DNA of 64,000 nucleotides from an uncultured Collinsella sp. (GCA_958443265.1 CAUCKA010000003.1:1-64000), one strand, 5' to 3'. Positions 34,970 through 44,170 are shown, numbered from the stretch's first letter. The notes: generated from the sequence alone by a model not told the origin. Program-made: numbers and translations.

Positions 34970-36490
34970 CTAGCTCTGGCGGTAATGATCGAAGAAGTCG
35001 GCGAGGTCTTCGAGGGACTCTTTGAGTACTTCCATGCGCGGCAGGTACACGATGCGGAAGTGATCGGGCTCGGCCCAGTTAAAGCCGCCGCCGCGCGTGA
35101 TCAGGATCTTCTTCTCGTGCAGCAGGTCGAGGGCAAACTGCTCGTCATCGGTGATGTTGAACTTCTTCACATCCATCTTGGGGAAGATGTAGAACGCCGC
35201 ACGCGGCTTAACCACCGAGATGCCATCAATCTTGTTGAGCGCCTCATACACAAAGTTGCGCTGCTCGTAGACACGGCCGCCGGGACGGATGTAGTCGTTG
35301 ACGGACTGATGGCCACCGAGTGCCGTCTGAACGATCGATTGAGCCGGCACGTTGGAGCACAGGCGCATGTTCGAGAGCATGTTGATGCCCAAAATAAAGT
35401 CACTCATGCAGCGCTGGTTACCCGAAAGCACCATCCAGCCGATACGATAGCCCGCGATCATGTGCGACTTGGAAAGGCCGCTAAAGGTGACGCAGGGCAG
35501 GTCGGGAGCGAGCGAGGCAATCGAGACGTGCTCGTAGCCGTCCATGCACAGGCGGTCGTAAATCTCATCGGCAAAAATCATGAGCTGGTGTCTGCGCGCG
35601 ATCTCAACGATGCCCTCGAGCACCTCGCGCGGATAGACCGAGCCCGTGGGGTTGTTGGGGTTGATGATGACGAGGGCCTTGGTCGCGCTCGTGATCTTGG
35701 ACTCCATATCCTCCAAGTCGGGATACCAATCCGCTTGCTCATCACACAGATAGTGAACGGGATGACCGCCGGCGAGGGTTGCGCACGCCGTCCAGAGCGG
35801 ATAGTCGGGGCTGGGGATCAAAATCTCGTCGCCATTGTCGAGCAGCGCGTTCATCGAAAGCTGAATGAGTTCGGACACGCCGTTGCCCGTGTAGATGTGC
35901 TCCATCTGAACATTGGGCAGGCCCTTGATCTGCGAGTACTGCATGATTGCCTTGCGCGCAGAGAACAGGCCGCGCGAGTTGGAATAGCCTTCGCAGTCGG
36001 GCAGCTGCTGGCGCATGTCCTTGATGACCTCATCGGGCGTGCGGAAACCAAAGGGTGCCGGATTACCGATGTTGAGCTTGAGGATGCGCTCGCCTTCGTC
36101 CTCCATACGGGCAGCCTCGTCGACGACGGGGCCGCGCACGTCATACAGGACGTTCTCGAGTTTGGCGGATTTAGAAAAAGTACGCATGGTGGTGCTCCTT
36201 GGAATTTGAGCTGAGGGATGGGGTTCGGGCTTGGAAACGTTGCGGGGCGATGATGTCTCGCCTTGGTCGGCGTCACCGGCGATCAGCCAGGTAACATCGA
36301 CCTCCAAAATACGGGCGAGCAGCTCTGCCACATCGCGCCGCGGAATCGTCTTGCCGCTCACATATTGGCTCATCTGACTCTTGCCGAGTTTTTTGCCGAG
36401 CATCTCCGATGCACGGATTACGTCCGACTGGCGGACGTCGCGATCGGACATAGCCTGTCGCAGGCGATCGCAAAACGCCTCTTGGGCCAC
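34970..36490 (-). CDS. XRE helix-turn-helix fused to a class I aminotransferase
   Basis: About 506 residues from GTG 36490 (AAGGAGG five bases upstream). Residues ~5-75 form an XRE DNA-binding domain (DRDVRQSDVIRASEMLG, SQMSQYVSGKTIPRRDVAELLARIL). Residues ~100-506 form an AlaA/aspartate-type aminotransferase: LNIGNPAPFGF, YTGNGVSELIQL, PSPDYPLWTA, IINPNNPTGSVYP, FADEIYDRL, and the PLP lysine in FSGLSKSHMIAGYRIGW. This order resembles MocR proteins but with an XRE instead of a GntR domain, and the enzyme part keeps its catalytic residues. It may be an autoregulated transaminase making alanine or glutamate. TTCAATTT-type operators upstream support autoregulation. Confidence 0.85.
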   Translation of the reverse strand: MAQEAFCDRLRQAMSDRDVRQSDVIRASEMLGKKLGKSQMSQYVSGKTIPRRDVAELLARILEVDVTWLIAGDADQGETSSPRNVSKPEPHPSAQIPRSTTMRTFSKSAKLENVLYDVRGPVVDEAARMEDEGERILKLNIGNPAPFGFRTPDEVIKDMRQQLPDCEGYSNSRGLFSARKAIMQYSQIKGLPNVQMEHIYTGNGVSELIQLSMNALLDNGDEILIPSPDYPLWTACATLAGGHPVHYLCDEQADWYPDLEDMESKITSATKALVIINPNNPTGSVYPREVLEGIVEIARRHQLMIFADEIYDRLCMDGYEHVSIASLAPDLPCVTFSGLSKSHMIAGYRIGWMVLSGNQRCMSDFILGINMLSNMRLCSNVPAQSIVQTALGGHQSVNDYIRPGGRVYEQRNFVYEALNKIDGISVVKPRAAFYIFPKMDVKKFNITDDEQFALDLLHEKKILITRGGGFNWAEPDHFRIVYLPRMEVLKESLEDLADFFDHYRQS

Positions 36491-36508
36491 AGGAACCTCC
36501 TTGCTGGC

Positions 36509-36593
36509 AAAGTTCAATTTATAGAACACGAATTGAACCAAAGTTCAATTTAGGCAGCAGTATAACGCGCCACCTCATTCGAAAGTTCAATTT
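36509..36593. promoter_or_regulatory. Operator cluster AAAGTTCAATTT, three direct copies plus one inverted half
   Basis: Exact AAAGTTCAATTT at 36509-36520, 36540-36551 and 36582-36593, and the inverted GAATTGAAC at 36530-36538. The cluster covers the region just upstream of the XRE-aminotransferase start, so the fusion protein probably binds here to regulate itself. Confidence 0.7.
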
Positions 36594-36652
36594 CATAAGA
36601 AAATGTACCGGACTCTGAGATTTGCCCAAAGCGGACAATGACGTGTACACGT

Positions 36653-37510
36653 TTAGAGGTATTCGAGGAAACGAGCCGCCGCAAGCGAAACGTCAGCGGT
36701 GCGGCATATGGCGTTGATCTGCCGATGGGGATGCCCTTCGAGCGAACGCACGGCAACATCGAACTGGCAGCGGCGCAAGATGAGCGCGGGAAGAATGCTC
36801 ACGCCCAGGCCGTCCTCGACCATAGCCATAATCGCATAATCATCCCAGGTCGACAGCTTAGAGCGCACCGCCAGGCCCGCGCGGCGGAACAGCGGCGTGA
36901 TCTCGTCGTCGCTACCGCGTTCCAGCAGAATAAACTGCTCGTTGGCCAAATCGGCAAGGGAAACGATCTCCGCGGTGGCAAGCGAGGAGTCCGCTGGCAC
37001 CACGGCCATCAGCTCGTCTTGCACCAACGGCCGCGACGCCATGCCGGCGCCGCGTGGCTCACGCGGGATAAAGCCCAGATCGCAGCGGCCCTCTGCCACC
37101 CATTGTTCAATCTCTGAGTAATCGCCCATCAGCAACTCATAATCGACGTCCGGGTGATCGGCGCGAAAACGCGCAATCACCGGCGGCAACACGTGGGTCG
37201 CCACACTCGAAAACGTACCGATGCAGATTTTGCCGCGCATGAGCCCGCGCATCTCATCCACCCGTCGTTGCAGGCGGCCAAACTCTTCGCATAACGCCTC
37301 GACTGCCGGCATGACCTGCCGCCCATCGGCAGAAAGCACTACGCCCTCGCGGCTTCTATCGAGCACTTTAAAGCCCCAGTCGGCCTCGAGATCGGCCACC
37401 ATACGGCTCACGCCCGACTGCGAATAGCTCAGCCGCTCGGCGGCGCGCGTAAAACTGCCGGCGCGCACGGTCTCGAGCAGCACCTGCATCTTTTGAATAT
37501 TCGTCTCCAC
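36653..37510 (-). CDS. LysR-family transcriptional regulator
   Basis: About 285 residues from GTG 37510 (GGAGG upstream). N-terminal winged helix VLLETVRAGSFTRAAERLSYSQSGVSRMVADLE, then a substrate-binding domain (GKICIGTFSSVATHVLPPVI, YELLMGDYSEIEQWVAEGRCDLGF). Divergent from the EamA transporter gene, which it most likely controls through the GTTCAC...GTGAAC palindrome. The inducer is unknown. Confidence 0.9.
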   Translation of the reverse strand: METNIQKMQVLLETVRAGSFTRAAERLSYSQSGVSRMVADLEADWGFKVLDRSREGVVLSADGRQVMPAVEALCEEFGRLQRRVDEMRGLMRGKICIGTFSSVATHVLPPVIARFRADHPDVDYELLMGDYSEIEQWVAEGRCDLGFIPREPRGAGMASRPLVQDELMAVVPADSSLATAEIVSLADLANEQFILLERGSDDEITPLFRRAGLAVRSKLSTWDDYAIMAMVEDGLGVSILPALILRRCQFDVAVRSLEGHPHRQINAICRTADVSLAAARFLEYL

Positions 37511-37582
37511 GGCACCCCTCCACCTTTGCATGAGTCTTTGTCATGTTATCCATGCATTTTATTCGCTTTTCTTCTAAAGCCA

Positions 37583-37599
37583 GTTCACCCATAGTGAAC
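37583..37599. promoter_or_regulatory. LysR-type palindrome between the regulator and EamA genes
   Basis: GTTCAC-CCATA-GTGAAC, perfect 6-bp arms with a 5-base centre, in the 118-base divergent gap. Probable binding site of the LysR protein. Confidence 0.55.
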
Positions 37600-37628
37600 A
37601 TGCTCGGATATAGAGGGGATGTCAGCAC

Positions 37629-38540
37629 ATGAACAACGGACTGTTTGCGTACTTAGCAGCATTGCTATTGTTTGGCTCCAACGGCATCATCGCCGCCGTC
37701 ATCGCACTGCCGAGCTCCGATATCGTGCTACTACGCACGTTTTTGGGCGCACTCTCGCTTGCCGCCATCCTCGCCATCACCCAACGCCATACGTTGCAGG
37801 CGCCATCTCGCCCCCGCGAAGCCGCAGCCCTCCTCCTCTCGGGAGCCGCGCTGGGCGCCAGCTGGATTTTTCTGTTCCGCGCGTATCAGACGATTGGCGT
37901 CGGCGTCTCCTCGCTGCTGTACTACTGCGGTCCCATCATCGTCATGGCCCTCTCACCGCTTATCTTTGGCGAAAAACTGACCGGCGGCAAAATCGCCGGG
38001 TTTATCGCCGTCGCCTGCGGCGCTTTTCTCATTGCGGCGCAAGGTCTCGGCGGCAATATGCCCATTGTGGGCATCGTCTGCGGCATCGCCTCGGCCTTCT
38101 GCTATGCATTGATGATCATTGCCAGCAAGAGAGCGCCGCACATCGAAGGCCTCGAGAACTCCGCGCTCCAGGTGAGCGCTGCCTTTGTGACCGCGCTTGT
38201 CCTCACACTCGCCACTCAGGGAGTCCCCTCGTTCTTATCCCCCGGCATCGCCGCAGGCATAGATTGGCGCGCCGTCGCTATGCTCGGCGTCGTCAACACC
38301 GGCATCGGTTGCCTGCTCTACTTTAGTGCCGTCGCCAAGCTGCCCGTGCAGACCGTCGCGGTCGTCGGCTACCTCGAGCCACTTTCGGCCGTCGTATTCT
38401 CCGCCGTCCTCTTGGGCGAAGCCATAACGCCGGTCCGCCTGATGGGCGCCGCGCTTATCATCTGCGGCGCGATCTTTTGCGAACTCGCCGGCAAACGCGC
38501 AAACGCCAAGGCTGGCATCGCCCAGACAGCACGTGCTTAA
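37629..38540 (+). CDS. EamA-family (DMT superfamily) transporter
   Basis: 303 residues, about ten membrane helices in two EamA repeats: first repeat FAYLAALLLFGSNGIIAAVI with PSSDIVLLRTFLGALSL, second repeat starting near GIVCGIASAFCYALMIIASK and ending with LPVQTVAVVGYLEPLSAVVFSA. Such proteins export amino acids or other metabolites. It is divergent from the LysR gene. Confidence 0.9.
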   Translation: MNNGLFAYLAALLLFGSNGIIAAVIALPSSDIVLLRTFLGALSLAAILAITQRHTLQAPSRPREAAALLLSGAALGASWIFLFRAYQTIGVGVSSLLYYCGPIIVMALSPLIFGEKLTGGKIAGFIAVACGAFLIAAQGLGGNMPIVGIVCGIASAFCYALMIIASKRAPHIEGLENSALQVSAAFVTALVLTLATQGVPSFLSPGIAAGIDWRAVAMLGVVNTGIGCLLYFSAVAKLPVQTVAVVGYLEPLSAVVFSAVLLGEAITPVRLMGAALIICGAIFCELAGKRANAKAGIAQTARA

Positions 38541-38574
38541 AAGCCCCTGCTTTGAAATGCTACCTGCGTAGATA

Positions 38575-38598
38575 AATAATCCCCAGCTGAGGATTATT
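38575..38598. promoter_or_regulatory. Perfect 8-bp hairpin AATAATCC...GGATTATT
   Basis: AATAATCC, eight-base loop CCAGCTGA, GGATTATT, 34 bases after the EamA stop and about 100 bases before kup. There is no T-run. Could be an operator or weak terminator. I looked for a c-di-AMP riboswitch here and saw none. Confidence 0.45.
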
Positions 38599-38697
38599 GT
38601 CTAAAATAACCCGATGTGCCAAACTGCTCTTGTATGTATAAAGACGGCATAAAGTTTTTTGTCCTAGACAGATAACCGGATGTCTAAGGGAGTCCTC

Positions 38698-40926
38698 GTG
38701 GCACACAACAAACTGGAGGCAAACCTCCAAGACCAGCGCGGGCAAGGCGGGCACGGAGCCATCCCCCTCTCCGCTGGCATGCTGCTCGTAACGCTCGGCG
38801 TCGTCTATGGCGACATCGGCACGAGCCCCATGTACACCATGAAATCAATCGTCGCCAACAACGGCGGCATCGGTACCGTCAGCGAGGACATGATCCTGGG
38901 CGCTCTTTCGCTCGTCATCTGGACCATGACGCTCGTGACCACGGTCAAGTACGTGGTAATCGCCATGAAGGCCGACAACCACAACGAAGGCGGCATCTTC
39001 GCCCTGTTCAGCCTCGTACGCAAGGTGGCACCATGGCTGATTCTGCCCGCCATGATCGGCGGCGCGGCGCTGCTCGCCGACGGCATCCTCACCCCCGCCG
39101 TCACGGTCACCACAGCCATCGAGGGTCTGCGCACCATCGAATGGGGCCATGCGCTGCTGGGCGACGGCCAGACCAACGTCATCATCATCACCATCATCAT
39201 TATCTGCGGCCTATTTGCCATGCAGCGCGCCGGCACCTCGTCAATCGGCAAGCTCTTCGGCCCGCTCATGACGCTGTGGTTCCTGTTCCTGGCAGGCGCC
39301 GGTCTGTTCAACATGCTCGGCAACCTGTCCATCTTGCGCGCGCTCAACCCCATCCGCGGCATTATGTTCCTGTTCTCGCCCATCAACCATTCGGGCATTA
39401 TGGTGCTCGGCTTTGTCTTCCTGTCGACAACCGGTGCCGAGGCACTCTACTCGGACATGGGCCACGTGGGCAAGGCAAACATCTATGCATCCTGGCCATT
39501 TGTTAAGGCGGCCCTTATCCTCAACTATCTGGGTCAGGGAGCTTGGCTACTCGCCAATAACTCCAACCCCCAGATGCTCGCGATGGATATCGTCAACCCG
39601 TTCTATATGATGCTCCCCGAGCCCCTACGCCCCTTTGCCATCGTGCTTTCGGCCGTGGCGGCCATCATCGCCTCACAGGCGCTCATCACCGGCTCGTTCT
39701 CGCTGGTATCCGAGGCAACGCGCCTCAACCTTATGCCGCACCTGCGCATCCACTACCCCAGCGACACCAAGGGCCAGCTCTATATTCCACTCGTCAACAA
39801 CATCATGTGGGTCGGCTGCATCTTCATCGTGCTGCTGTTCCAGAACTCCGAGCGCATGGAGAGCGCCTACGGCCTCGCCATTACCGTGACCATGCTTATG
39901 ACCACCACGCTGCTGACGAGCTATATCGCCGGCATCCTCAAGCACAAGCTGGGCGCCTGCGTCTTCGCCCTGCTCTTCGGTGCCATTGAGCTGTGCTTCT
40001 TCGCCTCGTGCCTCACCATGTTCTTTGACGGCGGCTACGTAATGATCTTCCTGGCCGCGCTGCTGTTTGGCCTTATGTACGTGTGGCGCCGCGGCACCGC
40101 CATCGAGCGCACGCAGACGATCCTGCTGCCCGTCTCCAAGTACATTGACCAGCTCAACCGCCTGCGCAACGACGAGACCTACCCCGTGCTCGCCGACAAT
40201 CTGGTGTTCCTCACCAACAGCCCCGATCCGCTCACGCTCGACCGCGACGTGCTCTATTCCATCCTGGACAAACATCCCAAGCGCGCCAAGGCATACTGGT
40301 TCATCAACGTGCACGTTACCGATGAACCCTATACGCACGAGTATTCCGTCGAGACCTTTGGCACGGACTTTTTGTTCCGTGTGCGCCTGGACTTGGGCTT
40401 TAAGGTCAACCAGCGCGTTAATGCCTACCTGCGCCAAATCGTTGGCGACTTGATGGCATCGGGTGAGCTGCCGCCGCAGCATCACACCTACTCTATCTAC
40501 GAGACACGCGGCAACGTGGGCGACTTCCGCTTTTGCATGCTGCGCAAGATGCTTGCCCCCGAAACGGACATCAACCGCAACGACCATCGCGTCATGGCCA
40601 TCAAGTACGCCGTCCGCCGCGCCTGCGGAAGCCCGGCACGCTGGTACGGTCTCGAGAACTCGGCCATCATCATTGAGTACGTACCGCTCTTTGCCCGCAT
40701 GCGCCCGGCCGTCAAACTTGTGCGCACCCAGGTGCCGCTCGAGGTTCAGATCGAAGAGGCCGAGGAAATGGAGGTCGACATCTTCTCGGACGACTTGGTC
40801 AACGGCAACGAGGCCGGCAAGAGCATGAACGTCGATCCCACCGAGCTGCTCGAGAGCGTCGCCGATACGCCCGAACAGCAACTCGACGGACTCGAGAGCA
40901 CCCAGTTCAACGACGCCAACTTCTAA
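38698..40926 (+). CDS. kup: Kup potassium uptake transporter
   Basis: About 742 residues from GTG 38698 (AAGGGAG upstream). KUP family signature: LLVTLGVVYGDIGTSPMYTM near the start, then VITTVKY-type helix 3 (LVTTVKYVVIAMKADNHNEGG), FALFSLVRK and GGAALLADGILTPAVTV. It has about twelve helices, followed by a ~250-residue cytoplasmic domain (YSVETFGTDFLFRVRLDLGFK) and a variable acidic tail. It is a proton-coupled potassium symporter. A terminator follows. Confidence 0.93.
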   Translation: MAHNKLEANLQDQRGQGGHGAIPLSAGMLLVTLGVVYGDIGTSPMYTMKSIVANNGGIGTVSEDMILGALSLVIWTMTLVTTVKYVVIAMKADNHNEGGIFALFSLVRKVAPWLILPAMIGGAALLADGILTPAVTVTTAIEGLRTIEWGHALLGDGQTNVIIITIIIICGLFAMQRAGTSSIGKLFGPLMTLWFLFLAGAGLFNMLGNLSILRALNPIRGIMFLFSPINHSGIMVLGFVFLSTTGAEALYSDMGHVGKANIYASWPFVKAALILNYLGQGAWLLANNSNPQMLAMDIVNPFYMMLPEPLRPFAIVLSAVAAIIASQALITGSFSLVSEATRLNLMPHLRIHYPSDTKGQLYIPLVNNIMWVGCIFIVLLFQNSERMESAYGLAITVTMLMTTTLLTSYIAGILKHKLGACVFALLFGAIELCFFASCLTMFFDGGYVMIFLAALLFGLMYVWRRGTAIERTQTILLPVSKYIDQLNRLRNDETYPVLADNLVFLTNSPDPLTLDRDVLYSILDKHPKRAKAYWFINVHVTDEPYTHEYSVETFGTDFLFRVRLDLGFKVNQRVNAYLRQIVGDLMASGELPPQHHTYSIYETRGNVGDFRFCMLRKMLAPETDINRNDHRVMAIKYAVRRACGSPARWYGLENSAIIIEYVPLFARMRPAVKLVRTQVPLEVQIEEAEEMEVDIFSDDLVNGNEAGKSMNVDPTELLESVADTPEQQLDGLESTQFNDANF

Positions 40927-40948
40927 CACGCCACCAGCCATTGACGAC

Positions 40949-40986
40949 AACGGCCTCGCATCTCATAAGAGGTGCGAGGCCGTTTT
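40949..40986. terminator. Terminator after kup
   Basis: AACGGCCTCGCA and TGCGAGGCCGTT pair around a 12-base loop containing a further short stem and run into TTTT; convergent to the bile salt hydrolase gene. Confidence 0.85.
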
Positions 40987-41007
40987 ATGTCGCAACGGAC
41001 CAGTGAG

Positions 41008-41973
41008 CTACGAACGACGCGGCTCGGGAACCACGAGCCTATCGGGGCTCGCGCCCTCGGCATCCATCAGGCTCACGTAACGAATCGACGGATCCCCATA
41101 CATCGCGTAGTAATAATTGCCCGTGCGCGCGCTAAAGCATCCGGTATAGATAGTCTTCTCGAACTTGCCATCGCCCATCCTGGACGCCCCCTCAATCATC
41201 ACCACGCCCTCGAGCGAGCGGAACATGCGAACGACGTTTTCGGTCTCGCTCTCCTTTTGCGGGTAATTGGCATTGAGGTACGCCGCCTTTACAAAACGGC
41301 TCGGCGAATAGCAATCGCCCGGAATGCCGCGCATGCCGGCACCGGCTCCATAGGGCTTAAGCTCGGCGCCACGCCATGTCGCCGTCTGCGGAAAATCGCT
41401 TGTGGCGGTGATATAGGTGCGCAGGTTTTCCATGTGCCACGGGAAGGTCGGCTGGTTGGCAAGGGTGTCGACCGGATCGTCGTATACATGCAGGCCGTCA
41501 GCCATCATCTCGACCACGATGCTACGCTGGCTGTCGCCGATAATCCAATGGAGCAGCGACACGCCCAGCCCCTCTCCGGCAGATTTGGCGACAATCACCG
41601 TGTCGCGCAGCGCGGCCTCGACCTCATCGACCGTCGAGAACGTCGCTGCCACCCACAGGGGAAACTCATAGGCCGCGATATTGGTCTTTCCATCAACCGG
41701 GCCCTCGGCATACTCGGCATAACCCGGGAAATTGAGACCCGCCACGGCGAGGCCCGCATCGTTGCCGCAGTCGAAGAACATGGGATAGTTCTTGTAACCG
41801 ATGCACATACCGATCACCGCGTGTGCCGCTGTCGCGTCATCGATAAACGAATACGGAATGTGAAACCCGCGCGGCATCACGCGAACCTGTTGGCCGTAGT
41901 CAAAGCTCCAGTCGAGGTTGCGGCCCAGATACATGTGGCCGGAATCATCGGTAAATCGAATACTCGTGCACAT
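41008..41973 (-). CDS. bsh: Choloylglycine / bile salt hydrolase
   Basis: 321 residues from the ATG at 41973 (GGAGG four bases upstream). An N-terminal nucleophile hydrolase: after Met removal Cys2 is the nucleophile (MCTSIRF). It also has LGRNLDWSFDYGQ (Arg18, Asp21), NDAGLAVAGLNFPGYAEY, GDSQRSIVVEM and the conserved ANQPTFPWHMENLR. It deconjugates glycine- or taurine-linked bile acids; related penicillin-V or N-acyl-amide hydrolases share this layout, so bile salts are the favoured, not proven, substrate. It marks a gut lifestyle. Confidence 0.9.
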   Translation of the reverse strand: MCTSIRFTDDSGHMYLGRNLDWSFDYGQQVRVMPRGFHIPYSFIDDATAAHAVIGMCIGYKNYPMFFDCGNDAGLAVAGLNFPGYAEYAEGPVDGKTNIAAYEFPLWVAATFSTVDEVEAALRDTVIVAKSAGEGLGVSLLHWIIGDSQRSIVVEMMADGLHVYDDPVDTLANQPTFPWHMENLRTYITATSDFPQTATWRGAELKPYGAGAGMRGIPGDCYSPSRFVKAAYLNANYPQKESETENVVRMFRSLEGVVMIEGASRMGDGKFEKTIYTGCFSARTGNYYYAMYGDPSIRYVSLMDAEGASPDRLVVPEPRRS

Positions 41974-42039
41974 AGCGCCTCCTAGCCTTACGTTCTTGCT
42001 AAGCTTATTGTCACCAAACAAAAAGGCGCTAAACACAAA

Positions 42040-42073
42040 AGCCCGGACATGACAACAATGTCACGCCCGGACT
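42040..42073 (-). terminator. Imperfect hairpin between the deformylase-like and bile salt hydrolase genes
   Basis: AGCCCGGACATGACA and TGTCACGCCCGGACT form a stem with two mismatches around a three-base loop. Both neighbouring genes are on the minus strand, so it may end the upstream transcript. Confidence 0.45.
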
Positions 42074-42115
42074 ATTCAAGCAGGATAAACTCAACCAAGT
42101 TAACCCCGCAGGTCG

Positions 42116-42222
42116 TCTAAGGGGTCAAAGTGCCGCAGATTGCCACGAAAGAGGAGCGAAGCGTACTCAAGGTACGCGAGCGACGATTGAGCGGCAAGAT
42201 GCGGTGCTTTGGTCCCCTTAGA
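42116..42222. repeat. 107-bp imperfect palindrome overlapping the deformylase-like gene stop
   Basis: Outer arms around TCTAAGGGG ... CCGCA (42116-42137) and TGCGG ... CCCCTTAGA (42200-42222) pair with few mismatches. The inner part contains GCGTAC / GTACGC (42161-42166 and 42172-42177) and smaller stems. It forms one long cruciform or RNA hairpin. The TAA stop of the deformylase-like gene lies inside the right arm. This looks like a mobile or structural repeat rather than a simple terminator. Confidence 0.8.
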
Positions 42223-42637
42223 CCAACTTTCCTAGACAGTGGTCGATCATATGCTGGACCATCTGCGCCTCGAAGCCCACAAAGTCCTGCTTGCGCTCGC
42301 GCATCTTGCCGTCGACAATCTGGTCAAAGGCAACCTTGCACTTGATATAGCGCGTGGACTTGGTGACCTCCTCGTGCGTCAGGCAGCTCTCCTCCATCTT
42401 GCTGGCGCCCAGGCCAAACACCAGACGGGGGTTGTAGAGCACGTGGGGCTCGCCGGCATCGTCCAAGTAGACGCAAACCTTCTTGGTAACGCCAATCTGG
42501 TTAGCGGCAAGGCAGCCGGCATCGTCGAGCGACTTGATGGTATCGATCAGGTCCTGAGCAACCGGCTCGTCCTCGACGGTCGCAACCTCGCAACGCTGGG
42601 ACAGGATAGCCTCGTCGTGGCAAAGCTCTTTAATCAT
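42218..42637 (-). CDS. Peptide deformylase-like protein lacking the catalytic glutamate
   Basis: About 139 residues from the ATG at 42637 (GGAGG five bases upstream). Deformylase fold signature: CLAANQIGV (motif 1 intact), MEESCLTHEE (Gly before the metal cysteine replaced by Ser), and HMIDH at residues 129-133 where active enzymes have HExDH. Metal ligands (Cys, His, His) are kept but the catalytic glutamate is Met, so normal deformylase activity is unlikely. An active paralogue is at 34484. It may be a binding protein or regulator of formylated peptides; that is speculation. Confidence 0.8.
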   Translation of the reverse strand: MIKELCHDEAILSQRCEVATVEDEPVAQDLIDTIKSLDDAGCLAANQIGVTKKVCVYLDDAGEPHVLYNPRLVFGLGASKMEESCLTHEEVTKSTRYIKCKVAFDQIVDGKMRERKQDFVGFEAQMVQHMIDHCLGKLV

Positions 42638-42830
42638 ACGTTCCTCCATAGGGGCCGTTGTAACCGCTTAAGTATACGGTACCTACACAATTTCATGCGA
42701 AAGATACCGCCCGTCCGTTACAAACCGCCGAACATCAACATGTGAGGAACACCAACTTCACAAAGACGATATAGTAAGTGAGTTCGTGTCAATCGGCCTA
42801 AACTCGGGGCCGAACAAGGAAAGGGTATGC

Positions 42831-44144
42831 ATGGACGAACTTTTTCACGTCAGTGAGCGCAAGTCCACAATCGGGACCGAACTTCGCGCTGGACTGACAA
42901 CATTCCTGGCGATGGCCTACATCATCGCCGTCAACCCCGCAGTGCTCTCGGGCGCTGGCATCGATGCGGGAGCGCTCGCCTGCGCCACCTGCCTGGGCGC
43001 CGGCATCATGACCATCTGCATGGGCATCTTCGCCAACCGCCCGCTCGCCTGTGCGTCGGGTCTGGGCATCAACGCCATGATTGCGGGCATCGCCACCACC
43101 ATGTGCGGCGGCGACTGGCACGTGGCCATGAGCGTTATCTTCCTCGAGGGCGTCGTCATCTTGCTGCTCGTCCTTTGCGGCCTGCGCGAGGCCATCATGG
43201 ACGCCATCCCCGTGGTCCTGCGCCACGCCATCTCGGTGGGTCTGGGCCTGTTTATCGCCATGATCGGCCTGTGCGACGCCGGCATCATCACCGCTGGCGC
43301 CGGTACGCTCGTCGGCCTGGGCGACATCGCCTCCCCCACCTTTATCGTCGGCATCATCTCCATCGTCGTGACGGTTGCCCTGGCTTCCCGCAACGTGCCG
43401 GGCTCGCTGCTCATCGGCATCATCGTCGCCGTTATCGCCGGAATCCCGCTGGGCGTCACCCATGCGCCCGAGGGCCTCATCGCACCGCTCGACTTCTCGA
43501 CCTTCGGCGCCCCGTTTGCCAGCACTGCCGACGGCAACCTTGCCATCGTGAAGGTCCTGACCGACCCGATGCTGCTCGTCGTTGCCTTCTCGCTGCTCAT
43601 GAGCGACTTCTTCGACACCATGGGCACCGCGATGGCCGTCGCCAAGCAGGGCGAGTTCTTGACCGAGGACGGCAATGTCGAGGACATCCGTCCCATCCTG
43701 GTCGTCGACTCCGTGGCCGCTGCTGCCGGTGGCTTTATGGGCGTCTCCTCCATCACTACCTTCGTCGAGTCCACCTCTGGCGCTGCCGACGGTGGTCGCA
43801 CGGGCCTCACCTCCGTCACCACCGGCGTGCTGTTCATTCTCGCCGCGTTCTTCTCCCCCATCGTCACCATCGTTTCCAGTGCCGCCACCTGCGGTGCTCT
43901 GGTCTACGTCGGCTACCTCATGATGAGCGAGGCCTCCGAGATCGACTGGCCCGACGTGTCGCAGGGCTTCCCGGCGTTCATGATTGTCGCCGGCGTGCCC
44001 TTCACCTACTCCATCTCCGCCGGCATTGGCCTGGGCTTTATCGCCTACGTGATCGTCGCGCTCTTTAAGGGCGAGGCCTCCAAGATCAAGCCGCTCATGT
44101 GGATCGCAGCCCTTGCCTTCCTCGTCTACTTCTTCGTGGCGTAA
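42831..44144 (+). CDS. NCS2-family purine permease (AzgA/PbuG-like)
   Basis: 437 residues, about twelve helices. AzgA-type features: TELRAGLTTFLAMAYIIAVNP near the start, ANRPLACASGLGINAMIAG (the proline-asparagine transport motif region), LLMSDFFDTMGTAMAVAKQG, and TTFVESTSGAADGGRTGL. Likely a proton-driven hypoxanthine/guanine/adenine transporter. The ATG at 42831 is preceded by GGAAAGGG. Its last 15 codons are copied downstream at 46147-46191 as part of a tandem duplication. No purine riboswitch was seen upstream. Confidence 0.88.
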   Translation: MDELFHVSERKSTIGTELRAGLTTFLAMAYIIAVNPAVLSGAGIDAGALACATCLGAGIMTICMGIFANRPLACASGLGINAMIAGIATTMCGGDWHVAMSVIFLEGVVILLLVLCGLREAIMDAIPVVLRHAISVGLGLFIAMIGLCDAGIITAGAGTLVGLGDIASPTFIVGIISIVVTVALASRNVPGSLLIGIIVAVIAGIPLGVTHAPEGLIAPLDFSTFGAPFASTADGNLAIVKVLTDPMLLVVAFSLLMSDFFDTMGTAMAVAKQGEFLTEDGNVEDIRPILVVDSVAAAAGGFMGVSSITTFVESTSGAADGGRTGLTSVTTGVLFILAAFFSPIVTIVSSAATCGALVYVGYLMMSEASEIDWPDVSQGFPAFMIVAGVPFTYSISAGIGLGFIAYVIVALFKGEASKIKPLMWIAALAFLVYFFVA

Positions 44145-44170
44145 CGGCACGGCTGACAAACCAAACCATG

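Noticed and set aside
38541..38697. Possible c-di-AMP (ydaO) riboswitch upstream of kup
   Set aside because: The region is short and lacks the conserved aptamer landmarks; only a small hairpin is present.
42638..42830. Possible purine riboswitch upstream of the NCS2 permease
   Set aside because: No match to the conserved purine aptamer loops was found by eye.
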